Origin: Pogonophryne albipinna
Lineage: Eukaryota; Chordata; Actinopteri; Perciformes; Artedidraconidae
DNA: 64,000 nt
Reading direction: 5' to 3'
Assembly: GCA_028583405.1 (NCBI GenBank)
Contig: CM053246.1
Location: forward strand, 3,964,570-4,028,569
Made by a program: the position numbers and the translations under genes. Each line of letters begins with the position of its first letter. Position 1 is the stretch's first letter. The notes under the pieces are model-generated. The model was not told the origin of the DNA. It did not search any database and worked only from the letters and a program-made list of their open reading frames with translations. Positions 36,490 to 45,831 of this stretch are shown here, one piece after another.

Positions 36490-36780
36490 ATGGCTCTTTC
36501 CCCACCCTCGGGTGCTATTTCCTGCTCTACCTGTCTCATGTTTAGTTACTTCCCTACCTCCTTTACTGGTACCGATACATGTGTTAAATATAGTATAGTT
36601 GTTAAGTTGGAGGCGGGAATCATAGCCATAGAAGCCCGGCTCCGCATCTTAGAAAGGAACTCAGCTACAGTAAAGCCCATGTTAGTCGGTGCGGACCGGC
36701 AAAAGGTAGCTCCTATTAGCCGTCCCCCCGGCAACTCCCGAGCAGCAGGGAGACTGGGTGACTGTTCAGAAGGGGCATAA
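36490..36780 (+). pseudogene. L2-clade LINE ORF1, N-terminal part
   Basis: A 96-codon ORF starting MALSPPSGAISCSTCLMFSY has paired Cys residues followed by a helical, likely coiled-coil stretch (KLEAGIIAIEARLRILE), then a basic region. That is the arrangement of the N-terminus of esterase-bearing ORF1 proteins of fish L2-like LINEs. The frame ends at 36778-36780, and the esterase domain begins about 70 bp later. Confidence 0.6.
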
Positions 36781-36834
36781 CCCGTTTTCAACCCGTTCAC
36801 GTATCTAACAGATATTCCCCACTCAGCGAGACAC

Positions 36835-37064
36835 CAGCTGAGAAGCCAACTCTGGTTATTGGTAGCTCTATTATGAGCCACGTGAATTTAGAGACTGAAG
36901 CCTCCACAGTCACATGCATTCCGGGGGCCAGAGCGGGCGAGGTTGAGGCGCATCTTAAACTGCTGGCTAAAAATAAACGTAAATACAGTAGGATTGTTAT
37001 TCACGTCGGTGGTAATGATGTTCGTTTACGCCAATCAGAATGCACCAAACTTAATATGGAGTCA
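36835..37064 (+). pseudogene. L2-clade LINE ORF1 esterase domain, first half
   Basis: The frame contains [14 protein letters not shown] (SGNH block I with the nucleophile Ser) and [15 protein letters not shown] (the GxND block). The SGNH hydrolase fold in LINE ORF1 is thought to aid RNP or membrane association. Homology stops about 37064 where an unrelated ~300-bp stretch intervenes. Confidence 0.7.
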
Positions 37065-37360
37065 CCAATTGTTATCTGTGTTGGTTATTCTCGCGTCCAG
37101 GAGAGAAGCTTAAAAAGGAGACTAAATGGAGTCTCTGAGATGGGGTCAAATTGGTACTTTAATTAAAAATAAAGGCGCGGTTATGTTACAAACAGAATAT
37201 TTGTTCGGTCAGGAGAGAAAGGCTGCAGCTTCCTCTCCCTGTGCTGGCCGTGAAGAAAGAGGCCGAACCCCCCCAGGTCCCGCTGTATTTATATCCTCTG
37301 CTGGCTCCTCCCTGCGGGCCGGCTCTCCACGTCTTAATGTCCGTTGTTTCGCATATCAGA
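37065..37360. mobile_element. Unclassified insertion splitting the LINE ORF1 esterase domain
   Basis: The esterase reading is interrupted after KLNMES and resumes at MSDTVIFSGPLP. The intervening ~300 bp is GC-richer and reads gctgcagcttcctctccctg and ccctgctggct-type phrases. No target duplication or inverted ends could be confirmed. Confidence 0.45.
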
Positions 37361-37622
37361 GGATTCAGACATAATGTCGGACACCGTAATCTTCTCTGGT
37401 CCCCTCCCCAATCTGATCAATGATGACATGTATAGCCGCATGTCATCATTTCAGCGCTGGTTGTCTTGGTGGTGCCCAGCAAACAATGTGGGCTTCGTAA
37501 ATAATTGGACTGCCTTCTGGGGAAAACCTGGTCTGATTAAGAGAGACAGCATTCATCCTACTTTGGAAGGTGCAGATCTCATTTCGGCAAACATTTCAGG
37601 GCTTTGTGGACTTAATCCATGA
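37361..37622 (+). pseudogene. L2-clade LINE ORF1 esterase domain, second half
   Basis: The frame reads MSDTVIFSGPLPNL, FQRWLSWWCPANNVGFVNNW and KRDSIHPTLEGADLIS. The last phrase is the catalytic Asp-His block (DxxHP) of SGNH hydrolases. A TGA follows at 37620-37622. Together with 36835-37064 it supplies all three esterase signature blocks, although interrupted. Confidence 0.7.
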
Positions 37623-37700
37623 CAAACTGGAGTTGAGACCAGGAGGCGGAGTCGCAGTCTTACACGCTTCTCTGCGGTCTCTCCTAGGCAGTCATCCATA

Positions 37701-37977
37701 GTTTCAGAGTGGCCTTTTATTGTGGCCAGCCTAAGGCACACCTGTGCAATAATCATGCTGTCTAATCAGCATCTTGATATGCCACACCTGTGAGGTGGGA
37801 TGGATTATCTCGGCAAAGGAGAAGTGCTCACTATCACAGATTTGTTCAGATTTGTGAACAATATTTGAGAGAAATGGTTATTTTGTGTATATAGAAAATG
37901 TTTTAGATCTTTGAGTTCATCTCATGAAAAATGGGAGCAAAAACAAAAGTGTTGCATTTATATTTTTGTTCAGTGTA
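37701..37977 (-). mobile_element. Tc1/mariner-type (ISRm11-like) transposon end
   Basis: On the minus strand the fragment starts at a TA with cactgaacaaaaatataaa and continues through the non-coding leader familiar from a high-copy fish Tc1/mariner family. It breaks off at 37701, before the transposase would begin. The sequence is well preserved, so the insertion appears young relative to its surroundings. Confidence 0.7.
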
Positions 37978-38345
37978 GTTAATAAAGTAATTAAACAATA
38001 AAAAAGACAAGATCAAGGGGGCATTATGATATTTAAATTGTTATTACCCTCTTCAAAGAGACTTCCTTGTAGTTAATACAAGTAATTAAACATTAGTTCA
38101 CATGCCATACCATTTCAAAAGAACATCCTTAGTTAACAACAACTTCATAGGGGCTTTCAAAGTTGTGTGAAGTAGTTAAGCATTAAAAATACAAGATCAG
38201 GGGGTCATTAAGATCTTTTAAAATATTATTACCCTCTTCATAAAAGAGACTTCCTTATAGTTAGTAAACTAATTAAACATTAGTTAACAGTTTCACACAG
38301 CTTAAAAAGAAAACATCCTTAGTTAACACAAATCATTTAAAAAAC
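37978..38345. repeat. Tandem duplication, ~185-bp unit, two copies
   Basis: Ordered phrases repeat: acaagatcaagggggcatta / acaagatcagggggtcatta, ttattaccctcttca, agagacttccttgtagtta / agagacttccttatagtta, aattaaacattagtt, and acatccttagttaaca. The second unit is slightly shorter. No coding capacity. Confidence 0.75.
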
Positions 38346-38374
38346 CCTAAATCTAATTTAGAGAGGACAATAAA

Positions 38375-38475
38375 AGTGTTAGGTGACTTAGTGAGTGAAA
38401 ATGAATGGCTTTTTATTTAGTTTGAGCGTATTTCTTTTTAAAACTAACACCACCCCCCTATTTTCTGGCATAGGT
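38375..38475. repeat. Dispersed ~95-bp direct repeat (second copy 39828-39920)
   Basis: Shares with 39828-39920 the ordered words aggtgactt, gagtg-aaatga-tggcttttt, tttctttttta and ttctggca. Same orientation in both places. Confidence 0.65.
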
Positions 38476-38482
38476 TAATCTG

Positions 38483-39638
38483 TTAAACCCCAAGGTCCCC
38501 GCCGGCGGGTACCTGTGTTTTATTTTCTCACGACACTGTGTCTCTCAGGGGATCTTAATATTTAAGAACCTATTAATGTGTTATACAAGATTAACGGGAA
38601 TAATCTCAGCTAACTGACGATACAAACCATTTATACCAAAACAAAACACAAGTCTCATAAGAAGCATCTAAATGACCCCTGAGCGAAAAATGCTAACCTA
38701 TTACTGCACCGATAATCACTCCTAGCTCCCTTATTACTTATCCTAGGTGCACATCCAACACATCGTTTATGATCGCAAGGAGACACAGAATCTAACGGTG
38801 CCCACCTCAACACAGAAAGATACAAACTCGCGACGTTATCAACAAAAACGTACATCAAAACAAGTGGCGCTAGGTAGCCCACAACGCTAACATGGTTTAC
38901 CTTCGTCTTTGTCTGTTCTAAACTGGTCTTCAATGGCATTAAAACGATAAAAAACGATGGTGTAGTTAATCCATAGGTTAATCCAATGTGAAATCCCCTT
39001 TGAAATGTTCTGATAATCCATAAACAATAAAACAGCTTTTCCGTTGCTTGATATCAGAGCAGCGATATTTCTCCCCTCTCCTGCAAGCTAGAATGCGCAG
39101 AGAGGCCACCATTTTTTTTAACATGAGTGTGTGCGGGACGATTTCCCTTGGATTCTATTGGCTCTAACGGTCAGAAAGAGATGTCACATGTCAAAATCGA
39201 ACAAGGGGGGCCAGAGATATGGGAAATCCACCCAAATGGCCCCAGAAGATGTTTTCTTTGCTAAATCTGTCTAAAAAGGTCAAATATCACTTGTTTTGCA
39301 TCAATCTTGATACAGGGTACTTATTATATGTTGTACTTTGGATTCCTAAAGCTTTTAGTCTACTAACCCATCATCCAAGGTTAGTTTTCACTATAAGTAC
39401 AACATATGTTTTGGACGGACACTATAATTAAAAGTTTTTTACCATGTTCAATCTGAATTTTATTTAAAATAAAAAACATCTATATTGATTCTGACTTTTC
39501 TACATCCAACTCACAGGTTTATCATTACTTTGAGAAAAATGATTATTAATTTAACCCTTTTAGAAGGGAAGAGATGGTCATTTGTTCTGGGAATGTCATT
39601 TTCGAGCCTGAAACCTGAAAAACAGGCTTGGGGCCTAA
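38483..39638. mobile_element. TTAA-target (piggyBac-like) non-autonomous element, copy 1
   Basis: Left: TTAA then accccaaggtcccc. Right: cgagcctgaaacctgaaaa, acaggcttggggcctaa, where the terminal TTAA looks mutated to CTAA. Both halves match the element at 40507-42540 in order and orientation (tttaacatttaa-type left end; aaaaaggtcaaat-acttgtt right end). The minus-strand ORF at 38655-38939 has no domain. The TTAA target suggests piggyBac or a similar superfamily. Confidence 0.55.
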
Positions 39639-39827
39639 CAGAATAACAGCAAAATCAGGGGGTGACAGGAGGGGGGAGAGAAAGGGGGGTGAGGAAGGGG
39701 TGTGAGGGGGATGGGGGGAGACAGTCTCAAACATCTTGGCGCTCCCGGCGAATGGCGGTAAGTTGTCACAGGCATCTCGCTGATTAAACCCATATTGATG
39801 CGTGCCTTTGCCATTTTCTTTTTTGAA

Positions 39828-39920
39828 AGGTGACTTGATGAGTGGAAATGACTGGCTTTTTATCTAGTCTGCACGGATTTCTTTTTTACCTAACTCCAAC
39901 CCCCACTATCTTCTGGCATC
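39828..39920. repeat. Dispersed ~95-bp direct repeat (first copy 38375-38475)
   Basis: Second location of the aggtgacttgatgagtgg-type repeat; see 38375-38475. Confidence 0.65.
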
Positions 39921-40076
39921 ACAGCAAAAGGAAGGGGGTGTGACAGGAAGGGGTGACTGGAAGGGGTGACAGGAAGGGGGAGAGGGGACGGGGTGTGAGG
40001 GGACGGGGTGTAAGACAGTCTCACACACAACTTCAAAGAGACTGCCTTAATTAACACATAGATTGATATCAAAGGC

Positions 40077-40116
40077 TTATAACATGCCGGTGCGATATCA
40101 CACCGGCATGTTATAA
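40077..40116. repeat. Perfect 16-bp palindrome with 8-base spacer
   Basis: ttataacatgccggtg (40077-40092) and its exact reverse complement at 40101-40116, spacer cgatatca. Confidence 0.85.
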
Positions 40117-40130
40117 CACCTCAACCCTCA

Positions 40131-40252
40131 CATCAAAGGACAGACATCAAAGGCTTATTAGATAAGACAACAAAGGCTCTACTACAGGGGGGCATCAAAG
40201 GACAGACATCAAAGGCTAATTAGATTAGACAACAAAGGCTCTACTACAGGGG
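40131..40252. repeat. 61-bp tandem repeat, two copies
   Basis: Each unit carries catcaaaggacagacatc, aaaggct-attaga-aagac and aacaaaggctctactacagg with three or four differences between copies. Confidence 0.85.
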
Positions 40253-40256
40253 GCCA

Positions 40257-40322
40257 TATCACACCTACGTGTGATAACACCTCAACCCGCACATCAAAGA
40301 TTATCACACCTACATGTGATAA
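40257..40322. repeat. Two related small palindromes (TATCACAC-n4-GTGTGATA type)
   Basis: tatcacac/gtgtgata at 40257-40276 and ttatcaca/tgtgataa at 40301-40322. Both are followed by acacctc and spaced 44 bp apart, so they are copies of one short module. Confidence 0.8.
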
Positions 40323-40506
40323 CACCTCGAACAAAGGGCGCATTAGCATATCAATGGGGGTGGGACCTAGGTTATTAGCATAAGTAGGGAGAGGTGTGAC
40401 CTGTCACACCACCTGTCACTTTTTATGCATACTAATGTGATGGATAGGGCATGTGTACTACTACTTACCTATATCGCAGTAGCACTTCAATTGGTTTATT
40501 CTTTAA

Positions 40507-42540
40507 CCTCTTAAGCCCGAGGGTCCCCCCAGTGGACCCCCCCCCACAGTTTTTTTACGAGACTATGTCTCAGGGCTTCTTAACATTTATGAAACTATTA
40601 ATGTTCCATACCCTTTTAACGCTAAGAAACTCCGCTAACTGACAATGTGAACCATTTTTAGCTAAAAGAAACACAAGAGTAATACCAAGCCTTTGAATTA
40701 GCATGGAGCGAAAAAATGCTAACTAATGCTAACGGATTTTACACAGCACTCACGGTAGAAATGCCCTTATTACTTATCGTAACTGCACAAACAAGATATA
40801 CGATTTAAAGCTGAGACTCCACAGATACCAGACATATAATATCATCACTGTACGCCCCCGAATTGCGGAGCTATAAGCCAGAAAAGAGAACGTAAACAAC
40901 ATCCGGTTTAAAAAATATTACAATAATTTCGTTTTACCTTTTTTGATTTGTGATCAAAAGTTGTGTTCACCGGAATAAAAATGCCGCTCAAGGTTAATCC
41001 AATGTCTTTGTGTCACGTAGAAATTTTGACTGATAATCCTTCATCATATTTATGGCAATATACTGGGTATAACATTTTGCCGTCCAGGCGTGCACTTTCA
41101 GATATGCTTTGTTCGCTTCTCTATTACGTCCGCTATGGTAATTTTTACGTTGATTTGGGAACTGCCCATCGATTCTATTGGTTCTGATGGTTAAGAAAAA
41201 GGTGTAAATCACACGAATCGACCAATGGGTTCCAGAGATATGGTCCTGCGTAAAGTATAAAGAATGCCAGCCAGTTTAAGTACTTTACGCAGGCGGCTTC
41301 ATTTATTGTTTACTACTCACAGCAGGCATTACAGCAGGACCCAGAGCACACGGAGCACACGGAGCACAGAGCGGAGAGCAGATAACGGAATTGCAGTTTT
41401 ATTGCTTATAGATTATCAGAACATTTCAAAGGGGACACAGCCACATTGGATATTAACCTATGGATTAACTACATCATCGTTTTTATCGTTTTAATGCCAT
41501 TGAAGACCAGTTTAGACCAGACAAAGAGGAAGGTAAGCCATTAACCTAGCGCATGCTAGTACCTAGCTCCACTTGTTTTGATGTACGTTTTTGTTGATAA
41601 CGTCGCAAGTTTGTATCTTTCAGTGTTGAGGTGGGCACCGTTAGATTCTGTGTCTTTACGATCAAAAACGATGTGTTGGATGTGCAGCTAGGATAAGTAA
41701 TAAGGGAGCTAGGAGTGATTTTCGGTGCAGTAATAGGTTAGCATTTTTCGCTCGGGGCTAATTCAGATGCTCACTGTTAGCATTGTGTTTTTTTGGAAAA
41801 AATAAATGAAAAAGATCAGTTAAATGAGTTTTTTTCCCGTTATATGGATATAAAATATTCATAGTTTATTAAATAGTAAGGTTCCTTAGACGTTGTTTCC
41901 TGCAAATGACGCGATTTCGGTCCGTGGGGCCTATAAGTGCTATATAAATAAACTTGCCTTGCCTTGCCTAATAGGATAACAGAGTATGTTCTTATATTTT
42001 ATTTTTATTTTTTATTTTTTTCACAACAGTTGTATTTGGATGGAATGAATACCTATAGTGAAAATTCAAAGTAATAAAATGATTTTTACAGTGAAAAAGT
42101 TCAAATGGAACTGATGGTTCCCAAATTACCCAGAGGTGAGTCCGCCTGGACTTTATTTTTCTAAACCTCTCTAAAAAGGTCAAATTTAACTTGTTTTGCA
42201 TCAATCTTGATACAGGGTATTTATTATATGTTATAGTTTGGATTCCTAAAGCTTTTAGTCTACTAACCCATCATTCAAGGGTGGTTTTTACTATAAGTAA
42301 TGTTTTTTTTTTAGGCGGACATTAGAATTTACATGTTTTTACTATGTTCCATCTGAATTTACTTTAAAATAAAAACATCTATATTGATTCTGACACTTCT
42401 ACATCCAACTCACAGATGTAACCTTGCTTTGAGAGAAAAGATGATTAATTTACCCCTTTTAGAAGTGAAGATATAGTCTTTGTTGTGTTAGTGGCATTTT
42501 CGAGCCTGAAACCTGAAAAACAGGCTCAGGGCTTAAGAGG
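40507..42540. mobile_element. TTAA-target (piggyBac-like) non-autonomous element, copy 2
   Basis: Exact TTAA on both sides (40503-40506 and 42541-42544). The left end cctcttaagcccgaggg and the right end (minus strand cctcttaagccctgagcc) form the inverted termini. The interior contains an inverted block (41400-41790) matching 38650-39020 of copy 1 in reverse orientation, so the middle was rearranged or received a second copy. No transposase ORF remains. Confidence 0.7.
41930..41970 (+). mobile_element. Non-LTR retrotransposon 3' tail fragment
   Basis: taagtgctatataaataaac followed by ttgccttgccttgcct, a short-repeat 3' tail common on fish non-LTR elements, nested inside the TTAA element. Confidence 0.4.
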
Positions 42541-42544
42541 TTAA

Positions 42545-43953
42545 GTATTCCTGAATTCAAAATATTAGCAATATTTTTAAATGACGATTCATATGCAAAA
42601 AACTTTAAGGTGTCCGAAAGTGACAATAAACTAGAAAATGCATTTCCTGCAGAAAATGCCTGCGAATGCTGTAAACTGTGAACATTTGTGGCTGAATTTA
42701 GCTGAAAATGCAGAAAAAGCTGAATATTTTATTAGCTGAATGGTAGCTGCTTTTAGCTCAACAAATGCAGAAAAAGCTTAATATTTAAAAGAAAAGGTTT
42801 AAAAAAGGTATAACAACAACATGTATAGCCTTGATGTCCTGAAATAGCTGAATAATGTAATAGTTGAATGGTTTCTGCAGCTGAAAGTAGGCTGAAGGAG
42901 TTACATATCAGATGTAAGTAGTAGTGAATGAATGTGTATTAAGAAGAGAAAAGAAAGTAAAAAGGCTTGGGAAAGCAGCAGAATATTTTGACTGCAAACT
43001 TTTCGACTAAAACCATACGCCACCAATAATGTATAAAATAACTGGAACCTGTTGAAGTCAGTATGAAGTCTCCATCAGACAGAAAATAATAGGCTGAGAC
43101 AGTCTGTTGTTGTTGTCGGTGTGAGCTGTGAGGGGTTTCCGCGCGGTTTGGCTTTATGAAGCAGGCACACAAACGGTTACGTCATGACGCAAACGATTAC
43201 GCAATGACGCAGCACCTGTCGGACTCTGGGTGGTGTGAAAAGAGCCGGAGCTAAACCGAAGAACCGGTTCTGAACCTGAAAAGCTCTAGGACGGAGCTTG
43301 AACCGGAGTTGCGTTGGTGTAAATGAGGTATGAGTGTCATTAAGAATGTCTCAAGTGTACTTCTCTCTGTTCTGAAGAAAGATCCAGATGTTTTTAACAT
43401 GGGAATCAATTGGGAGCTAGGTGGACTTTTTGTCTCTTCATGCCCTCAAGAGGCATTTTGTTTAATATTTTTTCTTAATTTTCCAACCTAGGAGAGGTTT
43501 TCCTACGTTTTTCATGAAAAAAATTCAAGCACCTCTCCACTCTGTTTTGAAATCAAAACGAGCTGCTCCATCCACACTACTTTAACTAAGTTAAATATCT
43601 CAAAAAGTGTCAAATATATAAAAAATCTAAATAGGAATTGAATAGCTGAAGGTCTTGTGATCATTTGAAAGTTGGAATGAAGCGTCTAGCTGAAAGTATG
43701 TGGAAGGAGTAGCATTTGGCGCAAGGTATAGGAAAAGAGGATTTGAAGGCATCTCCCATTGACTTCAATGTTAAAAAAAGAGTTTAAAAAGCTGAATATT
43801 TCAAAAAGTATAAAATATTTTTAAAAATGTGAAGGTTTCCCATCGATTCCTGAAAAGGCTGAATAGTTTAATATTTGAATGGTTTCTGTAGCTGAAAATA
43901 AGCTGAAGTTATGGAGAGCCAAAGTATTGGCTGAAATAATAATAAGGGGATTA
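42545..43953. other. Transposon-derived noncoding DNA
   Basis: Recurrent words agctgaatggtttctg-agctgaa and gctgaatattt show internal repetition typical of a fish DNA-transposon interior. The right inverted arm (43930-44010) that pairs with 35854-35940 follows directly. No ORF with a domain. Confidence 0.45.
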
Positions 43954-44152
43954 AAGATTCGAAGAACTATAGTGGAATGCTATAAACAGCATTCGCACTA
44001 ATAAAGAAATCGAAGAACTATAGTGGAATGCTGTAAATAGCATTCGCACTAATAAAGATTCGATGAACCATAGTGGAATACTGTAAATAGCATTCGCACT
44101 AATAAAGATTTGAAGAACCATAGTGGAATGCTGTAAACAGCATTCGCACTAA
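43954..44152. repeat. 50-bp tandem repeat, four copies
   Basis: Unit starts at 43961, 44012, 44062 and 44112 with gaagaactatagtggaatgc then attcgcactaataaag. Each unit itself contains a short gcattcca/tggaatgc-type dyad. The first unit doubles as the end of the inverted arm paired with 35854-35940. Confidence 0.85.
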
Positions 44153-44669
44153 ATAGCGGTATGCAACGTTTGTGAAGCAGAAATCCTGCAGCTCCACCCG
44201 CTGTGACGGACCGGTGAGCGGAGTAAAACACACACTAAGAGTTAGACCTAACACACTTAGCTATTTTATCTACCTCTGGAACAAGCTAAACTAGTTATAA
44301 ATATATTTATTCTTCACTGTTGGGTCACTCATTACTGGATCAGTGAGCTGCATGAGATACTGACAGGCTGTCAGGAGAGAGAGAGGGGGGGAGAGAGGAA
44401 AAGAAAGCGCTTCCGCTCATTTCTCCCGTGTTATTATCCAAAGTTAATGTAAGCTTGAATAATGTACTTCATTTGAATGTCATAATTATGTTTGTTGTTG
44501 TTTGTGGAAGCTCCAGTGAATGAGCCCCATTAACTGAGTTTTAAACATCACTTTAAATGGAAGGTCCCCATAGGCCCCGCCCACTCGATCGGATCGGCGA
44601 TCGGTATCAGCTGATACTGGTTCTGGGGATCGGTGATCGGCCCCAAATTTGGCGATCGGAGCATCCCTA
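44153..44669. mobile_element. hAT-type transposon right end
   Basis: The last 110 bp read tcgatcggatcggcgatcgg, ctgatactggttctggggat and gatcggagcatcccta, the typical reverse form of a hAT terminus starting TAGGGATGCTCCGATC. The left end was not found, so the start coordinate is approximate. Confidence 0.5.
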
Positions 44670-45245
44670 GATTCCACTAATATATGCGTTTACTTGCAGC
44701 CGGACATACTCCGACTAACGTAGAATAAACCAACGTACATGCTGTGGCTACGCCCTTTAAATCACTAAACATTTTCCTCCGGATAATTACTCTCATCACC
44801 ATTCCACAAGATTTGCAATTGGGTTCTACAAACTTTTATTTTCTTTGTACTGAACAACACATAATTGGTGATAAACAGGCAGAGGCCAAACTGAGGTAAA
44901 ACCTCTAATTCAGATGCATATCACAAATGTGATGCACATGTGGAAGAAATGCTCCTAAAACCAGAATATCAATATATCCCAAAGGCCTAATCATGACAGG
45001 CTATTTGTGATTGGGAATACAGCCATGTTTGGTATAATAAAGGAATATAAGTTTGCATGTTATAATGTATTTTATTTTCCGAGCTTCAAATGTTGCACTC
45101 CTCCCTGCTGCCTAATGCGAGCAGCCTTCTGACTGTATCATTAGCATTTAGTCTGAAGGGCTGTGGCTGAACTCGCAGTGAGCAACTTTCAGAGGCCACC
45201 ATGAGAATGTAATGAATGAAAAAAAATGCTTTAGATTCTAAGTCA
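44670..45245. other. No gene recognised
   Basis: AT-rich noncoding DNA between two hAT remnants. Confidence 0.5.
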
Positions 45246-45831
45246 CACATGTCAAACTCAAGGCCCGGGGGCCAAAACAGGCCCTTGGTGAATTTAATTT
45301 CGGCCCGCAGGATAATTTTTTATTAATATTAGATCTAGCCCACCGGCATATATTGCACGCACACCTTCACTCAATCCTGAGGGTCTCCTCAGCTCAGAGC
45401 CTGAGCCCAAACTTTGATGAACTTGCACCCAAGATGAGATGCCAAGTATCTGAACTAGCATCACAGAGCAGCACACTGAGTTTACATGGATGTTTCCTTC
45501 TGCACTTTCTTTCTTGCGACAACAGGGCATGTTTTTTTTTTTCTTTGAGGGGAATAGTTTTGTTGAAGCTGTTGTTGGCCTGTGGGAAAATGTAATCATA
45601 AGAAGTGACTCTGGAAAAGCTGCAGATAGAGCCATAAGAAATGAATGCAACTAATTATTTAATGTTTAATGTTGTTTTATAGGCAATAATTTAAGCTTTG
45701 TTGGTTCCAGGTTTAATATGTGCAATAAGTTCATTTCAATAAGTTTTGCAATAAACATTGAACCAGTCCGGCCCTCGACTAGTACCTATTTTTTTATTTT
45801 GGCCCACTGTGTATTTGAGTTTGACCCCCCT
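45246..45831 (+). mobile_element. hAT-Charlie-like element remnant
   Basis: Termini are gtcaaactcaaggcccgggg at the left and tttgagtttgacccccc at the right, the inverted-repeat words of a widespread vertebrate hAT group. The interior carries the C-terminal end of a transposase. A T-run (45530-45543) and frame breaks mark decay. Confidence 0.65.
45353..45460 (+). pseudogene. hAT transposase C-terminus (dimerisation-domain end)
   Basis: The frame reads LHSILRVSSAQSLSPNFDEL then APKMRCQVS. This matches the stereotyped ending (LR-V-TA-SL-P-ID-L---K-CQVS) of Charlie-type hAT transposases and of the host genes derived from them. About 35 codons remain. Confidence 0.65.

Larger units (their letters stand above)
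39639..40502. other. Noncoding; short tandem repeat and palindromes
   Basis: 39655-39725 and 39920-40015 are G-rich (ggggtgacagg-like words). 40131-40252 is a 61-bp unit repeated twice. Three hairpins lie at 40077-40116, 40257-40276 and 40301-40322. No gene. Confidence 0.6.

Noticed and set aside
36546..36881. 111-codon minus-strand ORF
   Set aside because: Antisense to the LINE ORF1, which has recognisable blocks on the plus strand.
40131..40252. CRISPR-like array
   Set aside because: Only two repeats without variable spacers, in a vertebrate genome; a simple tandem duplication fits.
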